From Natronococcus jeotgali DSM 18795 (GTDB taxonomy: Archaea > Halobacteriota > Halobacteria > Halobacteriales > Natrialbaceae), in the NCBI RefSeq assembly GCF_000337695.1, contig NZ_AOIA01000018.1, positions 1-64,000 on the forward strand: 64,000 nt of DNA. Reading direction: 5' to 3'. This document shows, one piece after another, positions 7,749 to 15,302 of the stretch. Numbering within the stretch: position 1 is the first letter of the stretch; every line of letters starts with the position of its first letter. The notes under the pieces are model-generated. The model was not told the origin of the DNA. It saw nothing but the letters and a program-made list of their open reading frames with translations, and searched no databases. The position numbers and the translations under genes were made by a program.

Positions 7749-10013
7749 TCAGGCCGAGACGTCCGTCGAATCGCGCTCCCAGTGGCGGTGCTCGGCGATT
7801 GCGTCGACGAACTCCTCGAGGAACGCGTCCAGTTCGCCGTCGTCGCGGCAAGTGACGACTCCCGTTGGCTCGGTCGGTCCCTCGCCGTCGCCGGCGACGT
7901 CGACGTCGGGGAGGTCGACGCTCTCGAGCAGCTCGGTCCCCTCGCCGAGCGCGCCGATCGGCTTCTTGTGCTTGAACGCCTCTTCGACGAAGTGTCTAAC
8001 GTCCCCTTGCTTCTCGAGGGCGTCGACGCTGTCGCCACCGCCCGGAACGAGGACGGCGTCGAACAGCACCGACTCGGCCGTCGACAGGCTCTCGTCGGCC
8101 TCGACGGTCTCGCCGTCCGCGCCCTCCCGCTCGCCGAATGCCGGCGCGACGATCTTCACGCGGGCGTTTTCCTCCTCGAGCGCCGAGACCGTTCGCGAGA
8201 CGTGGTCGTCCTCGAAGCCGTCGTCGAGGAGGACGGCGATCTTTCGGGTTTCGATCGTCTCCGGCGTTCGGTTTTCCATGCTGAGCGACGGATCCTCCCG
8301 GTCGTGGGTCGGCATCTCGTCGCCCGGCTCCTCGGGCGGTTCGACGCCGATCCCCTCCGCGACGCGTTTGGCGAACTCGTGGTCGACGTTGTTGAAGAGG
8401 TCGTAGACGGTCCGCTCGCGGATTTCCGTGCGTTCGACCTTCCCGAGTTCGAAGCGGGCCGCCTCGACGATGTGTTGCTTCTCGGGTTCGGTCATGCTGT
8501 TCCAGAACAGTCGCGCCTGGCTGAAGTGTTCCTGAAAGCTCTCGCTTCGGTTCCGGATCTTCCTCCCGTCGACCCGCTCGGCGCGGTGCTCGTAGCCGCC
8601 TTCGGCTTCGGTGGCCTCCTGCGGATCGTCGTCGCCGATCGAGTTCGGCTTGTAGGAGGCTTTCCCCTCGTTGATCTCCTGGCGCATGAAGCCGGCGCGC
8701 TGGTTGTTGTGCCGTTCGGCGATCGGGCGGTTGATCGGGATCTCGTCCCAGTTGGCGCTGCCGAAACGGTTGAGCTGCGTGTCCTGGTAGGAGAACAGCC
8801 GCCCCTGCAGGAGCGGGTCGTTCGAGAAGTCGATGCCCGGCACGACGTTGCCGGGGTGGAACGCGACCTGTTCGACCTCCGCAAAGAAGTTGTCGGGCCG
8901 CTCGTTCAGGACCATCTTGCCGATCGGGCGGACCGGAACCTCCGTCTCGGGGATGATCTTCGTCGGGTCGAGCAGGTCGAAGTCGAACCGATCGGCCTCG
9001 TCCTCCTCGACGATCTGGACGCCGAGTTCCCACTCGGGCGCGTACCCCTCGTCGATGACGTCGTAGAGGTCCTCGCGGTTGAAATCGGGGTTGTTGCCGG
9101 CGATCTTCTGGGTCTCGTCCCAGACGAGCTGGTTCGTGCCGAGCTTGGGGGTCCAGTGGAACTTGACGAACCGCGACTCGCCCTCCTCGTTGACCAGCCG
9201 GAAGGTGTGGACGCCGAAGCCCTGCATCATTCGGAAGGCTCGAGGCAGCGCCCGTCCCGAGAGCAGCCACATGAGCATGTGCGTGGTCTCGGGTTTCAGC
9301 GAGGCGAAATCCCAGAACGTGTCGTGGGCGGAGGCTGCCTGCGGGATCGCGTCGTCGGGTTCGGGCTTGATCGCGTGAACCAGGTCGGGGAACTCCATCG
9401 CGTCCTGGATGAAGAAAGGCGGCATGTTGTTGCCGACGAGGTCCCAGTTGCCGTCCTCGGTGTAGAACTTCGTCGCGAACCCGCGAACGTCCCGGACGGT
9501 GTCGGCCGATCCCCGGGAGCCGACGACCGTCGAAAAGCGGGTGAACACGGGCGTCTTCTGGTCGGGATCCTGCAGGAACGAGGCCTTCGTCAGCTCGGAG
9601 ACGTCGTCGTACTCGCCGAGGTCGGGGTCCTCGTAGGGCTGGAAGTAGCCGTGGGCGCCGGTGCCGCGGGCGTGGACGACCCGTTCGGGGATCGACTCGT
9701 GATCGAACTGGGTCATCTTCTCCCGGAAGTGGAAGTCCTCCATGATCGTCGGACCCCGCTCGCCCGCCTTCAGGGAGTTGTCCGTGTCGGTAACCCGCAC
9801 CCCGTGGTCGGTCGTCAGGTACTCGCCCTCGGCGTTTTCCCGCACCTCCTCGAGCTGTTCGTGTTTGCTGTCCGAATCGATCTCACCGTCGGCGTCGTCG
9901 CTCGTCCCCGCCGATCCGGAGTCGGTTCCCGAGCCGTCGGTTCGAGGCGCTCGGTCGGCGTCGGAGTCGGTCGCCTTCGGTTCTCGATCGTCGGGAGAGT
10001 CGTCTGCTGTCAT
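7749..10013 (-). CDS. katE: Large-subunit catalase (HPII/KatE type)
   Basis: This 754-residue monofunctional haem catalase dismutates hydrogen peroxide. An acidic low-complexity N-terminus (about 1-50) precedes the catalase core. The distal His is His114 (RVVHARGTGAHGYF), the distal Asn sits in GNNMPPFFIQDA, and the proximal haem-ligand Tyr is in RLFSYQDTQLNRFG. Residues from about 600 form the extra C-terminal flavodoxin/class-I amidotransferase-like domain (KIAVLLDDGFEDDHV, VLVPGGGDSV) that marks large-subunit clade 2 catalases. Length agrees with that clade. The gene is monocistronic. Confidence 0.95.
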   Translation of the reverse strand: MTADDSPDDREPKATDSDADRAPRTDGSGTDSGSAGTSDDADGEIDSDSKHEQLEEVRENAEGEYLTTDHGVRVTDTDNSLKAGERGPTIMEDFHFREKMTQFDHESIPERVVHARGTGAHGYFQPYEDPDLGEYDDVSELTKASFLQDPDQKTPVFTRFSTVVGSRGSADTVRDVRGFATKFYTEDGNWDLVGNNMPPFFIQDAMEFPDLVHAIKPEPDDAIPQAASAHDTFWDFASLKPETTHMLMWLLSGRALPRAFRMMQGFGVHTFRLVNEEGESRFVKFHWTPKLGTNQLVWDETQKIAGNNPDFNREDLYDVIDEGYAPEWELGVQIVEEDEADRFDFDLLDPTKIIPETEVPVRPIGKMVLNERPDNFFAEVEQVAFHPGNVVPGIDFSNDPLLQGRLFSYQDTQLNRFGSANWDEIPINRPIAERHNNQRAGFMRQEINEGKASYKPNSIGDDDPQEATEAEGGYEHRAERVDGRKIRNRSESFQEHFSQARLFWNSMTEPEKQHIVEAARFELGKVERTEIRERTVYDLFNNVDHEFAKRVAEGIGVEPPEEPGDEMPTHDREDPSLSMENRTPETIETRKIAVLLDDGFEDDHVSRTVSALEEENARVKIVAPAFGEREGADGETVEADESLSTAESVLFDAVLVPGGGDSVDALEKQGDVRHFVEEAFKHKKPIGALGEGTELLESVDLPDVDVAGDGEGPTEPTGVVTCRDDGELDAFLEEFVDAIAEHRHWERDSTDVSA

Positions 10014-10153
10014 GGTAGGAAACGGGACCGAAACGACGGACGTTCGCGTTCAGGTCGGTCGCCGTTTCCACCGTCAACGAACAGTCGTGTAAGCGTCACC
10101 CAGTCGTATGCTTGCACGGCTCCGGATCGGGGACGAAACTCACTGCACCGCCC

Positions 10154-10172
10154 GCGACGGCTCCGCCGTCGC
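10154..10172 (-). terminator. GC-rich hairpin between enoyl-CoA hydratase and catalase genes
   Basis: GCGACGG-CTCCG-CCGTCGC is a perfect 7-bp stem with a 5-base loop, 26 bases past the stop of the enoyl-CoA hydratase gene. Both genes run leftward, so it may end the hydratase transcript before the catalase gene. No U-tract is present. Confidence 0.4.
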
Positions 10173-10197
10173 GACGCCTCGAGTTCGCGCCCGGCCG

Positions 10198-10977
10198 TTA
10201 CTGGAACTCGGGCTCCCGGTCCTCGAGGAACGCCGCCATCCCCTCGCGCTGGTCGGGGGTGCCGAAGAGGCTGGCGAACGCCCGCTGCTCGTAGGCCAGC
10301 CCGCTCGAGCGCGACCCCTCGCCGAACTGGTTGAGCGACTGCTTGGCCGCCTGCATCGCGTCGGCGGGTTTCGCCGCGAGGCGGTCGGCCAGCTCCGTGA
10401 CGACCGCCTCGAGTTCGTCGTCGGGAACGACCTCGCCGACGAGCCCGGCCTCGGCCGCGCTCTCGGCGTCGAGGCGCTCGCCGAGGAAGATCAGGCGCCG
10501 CGCCGTCTCGTCGCCGACGAGTCGGGGCAGGCGCTGGGTGCCGCCCCAGCCCGGGATGATCCCGAGGTCGATCTCGGTGTTACCGATCAGCGCCGACTCG
10601 CTCGCGACCCGCAGATCGCAGGCCAGCGCCAGCTCGCAGCCCCCGCCGAAGGCGTAGCCGTTGATCGCCGCGATCGTCGGCGCCGGGAACGCCTCGAGGG
10701 CGTCGGCGACGGAGTGGCCGAGCTCGCCCCACGCCTGGGCCGCCGGGCTCGAGAGGTCCTGCATGTAGTCGATGTCCGCGCCCGCGATGAACGCGTCGTC
10801 GCCGGCGCCGGTGAGCACGAGCGCCCGCGCGTTTTCGTCCTCGGCCTCCGCGACGGCGTCGCCGATCCCCTCGAGGGTCGCGACGTTCAGGGCGTTGAGC
10901 GCCTCGGGTCGGTCGACGGTCAGCGTCGCGACGGTCTCGTCCTCGTTCCAGCTGAGTCGAACGGTGTCTCGGCTCAT
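10198..10977 (-). CDS. Enoyl-CoA hydratase/isomerase family protein
   Basis: This 259-residue crotonase-fold protein has a length usual for a single-domain hydratase. It shows the CoA-binding/oxyanion segments FIAGADIDYM and GYAFGGGCELALACD. The first catalytic Glu is in GGGCE and the second in NTEIDLGIIPGWGGTQRLPR. This matches 2-enoyl-CoA hydratases of beta-oxidation rather than family members that lack one glutamate. Substrate chain length cannot be inferred. The neighbouring genes are unrelated, so it appears to be a stand-alone unit. Confidence 0.9.
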   Translation of the reverse strand: MSRDTVRLSWNEDETVATLTVDRPEALNALNVATLEGIGDAVAEAEDENARALVLTGAGDDAFIAGADIDYMQDLSSPAAQAWGELGHSVADALEAFPAPTIAAINGYAFGGGCELALACDLRVASESALIGNTEIDLGIIPGWGGTQRLPRLVGDETARRLIFLGERLDAESAAEAGLVGEVVPDDELEAVVTELADRLAAKPADAMQAAKQSLNQFGEGSRSSGLAYEQRAFASLFGTPDQREGMAAFLEDREPEFQ

Positions 10978-11022
10978 AGCTTCGCGTTCGACGAACCACG
11001 ATAAAAACCCGGCGACGGTCGG

Positions 11023-13461
11023 TTACACTTCGACGGCTGTCGCGTCGTTCGCCGGCGGCAGCGTAACGGTAAACGTCGACCCGTCGCCGGGTGCGGAGTC
11101 GACCCCGATCTCGCCGCCGTGGCGTTCGACGATCCGCCGACAGAGCGCGAGCCCGATTCCGGCCCCCGGCTCGTCGCGACCGTGCAGACGCTGGAAGACG
11201 TCGAAGATCCGCTCGCTCTCCGCGGGATCGATCCCGACGCCGTCGTCGCTGACGGCGATCCGCCAGTAGCCGTCGGCTCGCGAGCGCTCGGCCGAGACCT
11301 CGATTCGCGGCGGCTCCTCCCCGGAGTACTTGATCGCGTTCTCGAGCAGGTTCTGGAAGAGCTGGCGGAGCTGGCCGGCGTCCCCGCGCACGCACGGCAG
11401 CCGCGAGGCGTCGATCTCGGCCCCGGTCTCCCGGATCCGGACGCGGATGTCGGACCGCACCGCCTCGAGGACTTTCTCGAGGTCGACGGGCTCGAACGAG
11501 TCCCCGCGGGTGTCGACCCGGGAGTACTCGAGCAGCCCCTCGATCATCTCGCGCATCCGGTCGGCGCCGTCGACCGCGTACTCGAGAAACTCCTCGCCGT
11601 CGGCGTCGAGGTCGTCGCCGTAGCGGTCCTCGATCAGTCGGAGGTAGCTCGTGACCATCCGCAGGGGCTCCTGGAGGTCGTGGGAGGCCGCGTAGGCGAA
11701 CTGCTCGAGGCGTTCGTTCGAGGCCTCCAGCTCGCCGACGAGTTCCTCGAGTTCGTCCCGGTAGTGGCGGCGCTCGAGCTCGTAGCTGAGCCACTGCGCC
11801 GCGAGCTCGACGAACCCCCGCTCGGCGGGCGTCAGCGGCTCCGTTCGCGGGTTCTCGTCCGCGAAACAGACGGTTCGAGTGCCGTCGCCCGCCGGGATCT
11901 CGCAGCCGACGTAGGTGTCGAATCCCCACCGCTCGTAGGCGGGATCGTCGGCCCAGCCCTGGGCGGGCGCGTCCGTGACCACGAGCGGCTCCGTCGCCTC
12001 GACGGTCTGGCGGCAGTACGTCTCGGACAGCGGGGCGGATGCCCCCGGGCTGACCCCGCCGTCGGCCGTCGCGTGGACGACCTCGAAGCGATCCGTCTCC
12101 GGATCGACGTCGGCGACGAACCCGACCTCGAGCCCGAGCCGTTCCCGGCCCAGTTCGAGCAGCCGAGCCACCTTCTCCTCGAACGACCGCTCCGGGTCGG
12201 CGGTGATCTCGTAGAGCCGGCGCAGCGCCCAGTTGCTCTCCCGGAGCTCGCGCTCGACGGTCTTTCGCTCGGTGACGTCCCGCAGGTAGACCGAGAGCCC
12301 GGTTTCGGAGGGGTAGACGTTGACCTCGAGCCACGACTCGAGGGCGGGGACGTACTCCTCGACGGCGGTCGGCTCCTGGGTCGCCATCGCGGTCCGGAAC
12401 TCCGCCTCGACGGTTTCCCCGACGTCGGGAAACACCGTCCGGAACGACCGACCCAGCACCTCCCGGTCCTCGAGCCCGATCAGCTCCGCGGCGCGGTCGT
12501 TGACGTGGGTGAACGTCCAGTCCGCGTCGAGGCCGACGACCGCGTCCGTGATCCGGCTGTAGATCTCCTCGAGGTCGGACTCCAGCCGTCGGCGTTCGGC
12601 CACGTCCCGAACGACGCTCACCATTCCTCCCTCGACCGTCGCCGAGAGGGTGTGCTCCTTGAGAAACCGCGTCCCGTCCCTCCGCAGTCCGATCGTCTTG
12701 CCCGACCAGGTGCCGGTTGTCGAGAGCTGGGGGAACACCTCCCGGTAGATCCGCGTGATCATCCCCGGCGGGTGGATCCGCTCCCAGTGCAGTCCCAGCA
12801 TCTCCGCGGGCTCGTACTCGTACAGCGCGGCGTAGGCCTCGTTGACGTAGGCGAACTCGCCGCCGGGCTCGAGGACGGCGATCCCCTCGCGGGCGGTCTC
12901 GACGGCGCGCCGGAGGCTGTCCGTTTCCTCGGCGGGCGAGACCGCGTCGTCGGTCGTCTCCGGCGCGGGCTCGAGCGCGCTTTCGAGGACGTCGGCGACC
13001 CGCTCGAGAAAGGCGACGTCGTCGTCGGTAAACCCGGGCTCGCTCGCGTGGGCCTCGACGAGTCCCCACGGCTCGCCGTCGACGTCGATCCGGACGCCGA
13101 CGCTGTGTTCGGCTCCGTCCGCGGGCGCCGGGGCGTCGCTCGAGGGGTCGAGAACGACGGGCTCGGTCCGCGCGAGGACGGCCCCGATCCAGCTATCGGA
13201 CGTCGCGGCGACCGTTCCCCCCTCGCCGCGGGCGGCGTGGCGGCCGACGTGACAGCGGACGGTCGCGTGCTCGTCCCCCGGGAGTCGTTCGAGGATCGCC
13301 AGCGACCGCGCGTCGATCGCGGTCGCGACGTCGCTCGCCGCCGACTGCAGGAGGGATTCGACGTCCCCGTCAGCGAGGGCTTGCTGGGCGAGATCGGCGA
13401 CGATCTCGTACCGTCCGGCGGCGGCCGTCGGTTCGCTCCCCCGACGAGTTGATGGCGCCAT
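11023..13461 (-). CDS. Multi-sensor histidine kinase (GAF-PAS-PAS-GAF-HisKA-HATPase)
   Basis: This 812-residue protein has no obvious membrane segment, so it is probably a cytoplasmic sensor. In order: a GAF-like domain (about 20-160), a PAS domain (about 185-300, LEPGGEFAYVNEAYAALY), a second PAS domain (about 305-420), a second GAF domain (about 430-580), a HisKA domain with the phospho-acceptor at about His594 (AASHDLQEPLRM), and an HATPase domain (NLLENAIKY, SDDGVGID, GAGIGLALCRRIVERHGG). No response regulator is adjacent, so its partner is unknown. The start is supported by a TATA box 27 bases upstream. The catalytic region is closely related to the kinase at 51241-53931. Confidence 0.9.
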   Translation of the reverse strand: MAPSTRRGSEPTAAAGRYEIVADLAQQALADGDVESLLQSAASDVATAIDARSLAILERLPGDEHATVRCHVGRHAARGEGGTVAATSDSWIGAVLARTEPVVLDPSSDAPAPADGAEHSVGVRIDVDGEPWGLVEAHASEPGFTDDDVAFLERVADVLESALEPAPETTDDAVSPAEETDSLRRAVETAREGIAVLEPGGEFAYVNEAYAALYEYEPAEMLGLHWERIHPPGMITRIYREVFPQLSTTGTWSGKTIGLRRDGTRFLKEHTLSATVEGGMVSVVRDVAERRRLESDLEEIYSRITDAVVGLDADWTFTHVNDRAAELIGLEDREVLGRSFRTVFPDVGETVEAEFRTAMATQEPTAVEEYVPALESWLEVNVYPSETGLSVYLRDVTERKTVERELRESNWALRRLYEITADPERSFEEKVARLLELGRERLGLEVGFVADVDPETDRFEVVHATADGGVSPGASAPLSETYCRQTVEATEPLVVTDAPAQGWADDPAYERWGFDTYVGCEIPAGDGTRTVCFADENPRTEPLTPAERGFVELAAQWLSYELERRHYRDELEELVGELEASNERLEQFAYAASHDLQEPLRMVTSYLRLIEDRYGDDLDADGEEFLEYAVDGADRMREMIEGLLEYSRVDTRGDSFEPVDLEKVLEAVRSDIRVRIRETGAEIDASRLPCVRGDAGQLRQLFQNLLENAIKYSGEEPPRIEVSAERSRADGYWRIAVSDDGVGIDPAESERIFDVFQRLHGRDEPGAGIGLALCRRIVERHGGEIGVDSAPGDGSTFTVTLPPANDATAVEV

Positions 13462-13487
13462 CTCACGAGTAATTCCATCGGAGTAAA

Positions 13488-13493
13488 CATAAA
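13488..13493 (-). promoter_or_regulatory. TATA box of the first histidine kinase gene
   Basis: Read on the minus strand this is TTTATG, 27 bases before the ATG at 13461. It sits in an AT-rich stretch (13480-13560) that contrasts with the GC-rich genes on both sides. Confidence 0.5.
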
Positions 13494-13607
13494 CCCTCTG
13501 CAATTTTCACCTATCTATAAAATTTGAAGTAATAGGAAACAAAGAATATAGTGGGTACGTGAGCGACGGGCGAAACGACCTTGTGATCCGGGCGCAAACG
13601 GTAACTC

Positions 13608-13811
13608 ATGCGAAGTGTCTACGAATGTCAGGACTGCGGGGCGCACTTCCGCGGAACCAATCGCGTCTGTTCGCTCTGCGGGTCCGGAATCGGCGACACG
13701 ACCCGGGGGACGTGCACTGACTGCGGCGCCAGCCTCACCGAGTCGCCCGAGCAGCGCTGTTCGGTCTGCGGTTCGTCGAACGTCACTCGCGTCTCGGTCG
13801 ACGCCGCGTAG
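13608..13811 (+). CDS. Zinc-ribbon protein with four CxxC knuckles
   Basis: This 67-residue protein has evenly spaced CQDC, CSLC, CTDC and CSVC motifs, which make two zinc-ribbon sites. Such proteins are common in haloarchaea as nucleic-acid or protein adaptors. Nothing in the sequence tells which. It has no partner gene: the kinase gene upstream is divergent and a long gene-free stretch follows. Confidence 0.8.
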   Translation: MRSVYECQDCGAHFRGTNRVCSLCGSGIGDTTRGTCTDCGASLTESPEQRCSVCGSSNVTRVSVDAA

Positions 13812-14978
13812 CGCGATACGCCGACGTCGCTCGAGACGGGCCTCGCGGACGCCGTTCCACCGACCGACTCCTTTCTTCGTCCGGCACCGATACCGGACTC
13901 GCGTCCCGCGGACGGGTGACGGATTCCATCCGCCTCGAGACGACGGGTTCGGCGGGGATCGGTTTCGAGCCGTCCGATCCGCGCTGCTCGACCTCGAATC
14001 CGTCCGCCACTCGACGGGGACCGTTCGAACGCGGCGCGGGTCGAGTTTCCGTCGATTCGACCGTGGCTCGGAACCCGACTGTCGACGAAACTGACACTCG
14101 CCGAACGGTACCAGAACGAGCGAACGCCCGCCCGTTCGACCGGTAGCCTCCGCCTAACGGCGTCGCCGCGACAGTTCTCGCAGCGAAAGCGCCGCGCCGT
14201 CCGGTGCCCGAGGCCCGCGCTCGGTTCCGCGTTCGTCCGACCAACCGGCGCAGTCGGCCCGCTGGTCGGCTCACCACCGCGAAATTCACCGATGCGAGGT
14301 CGCGCCGACGGCGCGGTCGTCGGCGTCGCTCGAGCGGTCGGTACCGAGGACGTTCGCGGACCGACGCTCGAGGAGACGGATCGTGCTGATAGTTAGCACG
14401 TGCCTGTGGCTGCCGCGGCGCGGGTTCCGGACGCCCTTCGACCGCGCGACCTCGTTACTGAAATATGATGTTTCTAGGAGGATCTTTCCGGTTCGTATCG
14501 TTTCGCTACCGTTCTATAGACTCAAAATACGGTGACTGCGACGGGTTCATTCGGACCGGTATTTTCTCGTTACCCGTATACTCTCTATTACGTGAATACA
14601 CGCTTTCCATATATTACGTATAATAGAACGGACCAGTATCCTACCCGTCATTTCTTTCGGATAGTATCACTACGGTTACAGTCTGTCCATACCTAATACC
14701 ACAATTCCTGACGGGTTGGACACGGCCGGATCGGTACCAGACACCGAGGCTCTCCGGTTCCGCGATCACCGACGACCGTTCGATTCGCACTCGAACGCGG
14801 ATGATCGCCCGTCGGCGCGGCGGCGCGGAATCCGGGCGGACCTCGATGGCGTCGGGCTGGCGAAGACCAGTCCGAACTCGAGTCGCGGCATCCGGGTGGT
14901 GGTGCTCGAGACGGCCCACGAACAACGAGACAGACCAGATCACGCGGGCGGTAGCCCCCCGCGACGCTCACTCAGAGA
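13812..14978. other. 1.2-kb stretch without a convincing gene
   Basis: Frames here are short or encode basic, Arg-rich sequence unlike haloarchaeal proteins, so I call no gene. The first 600 bases are GC-rich. Bases about 14455-14710 are markedly AT-rich and contain the near-repeats CTATTACGTGAAT and TATTACGTATAAT (about 14586-14630), which could be regulator sites for the oxidase gene downstream. No RNA gene is recognised. It may be decayed coding sequence plus a long regulatory region. Confidence 0.4.
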
Positions 14979-15302
14979 ATGTCACAGGAAGAACTTCCAT
15001 CGACGAACGAATCGCTCACGAACGAGATCGAAACGACGCGGCGCCAGTTTCTCGGCGGCATCGGTGCCGGAACGGGGTTGGCCTCGTCCGGCCTCCTGGC
15101 CGGCGGGTGGTCCCATCGGGACGACGAACGACTCTACCATCTCGATTGGTCGTGCGTGTACGACCACTAGGGCGCGAGCGCGAGAGTCGCCCACCGAGAC
15201 AAGGGCGTCCAGACGCGCGAGAAGATCGCGGCCGAACACCACGAAACCGGGTACACCGCGCTCTCCGACCCGGATCGCAAGTCCGTCGACCGCGCGTTCA
15301 GC

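Noticed and set aside
7683..10334. 883-residue open frame on the plus strand across the catalase gene
   Set aside because: It is the reverse shadow of katE caused by GC-rich codon bias; no motif, no promoter, and the catalase motifs are on the other strand.
13783..14289. 168-residue minus-strand frame
   Set aside because: Highly basic, Arg-rich and Ser-rich, overlaps the end of the zinc-ribbon gene, no promoter.
15168..15170. Pyrrolysine or programmed readthrough of the TAG
   Set aside because: Not known in haloarchaea, and the gene is also broken by a frameshift, so mutation or error is simpler. Kept only as a question in the findings.
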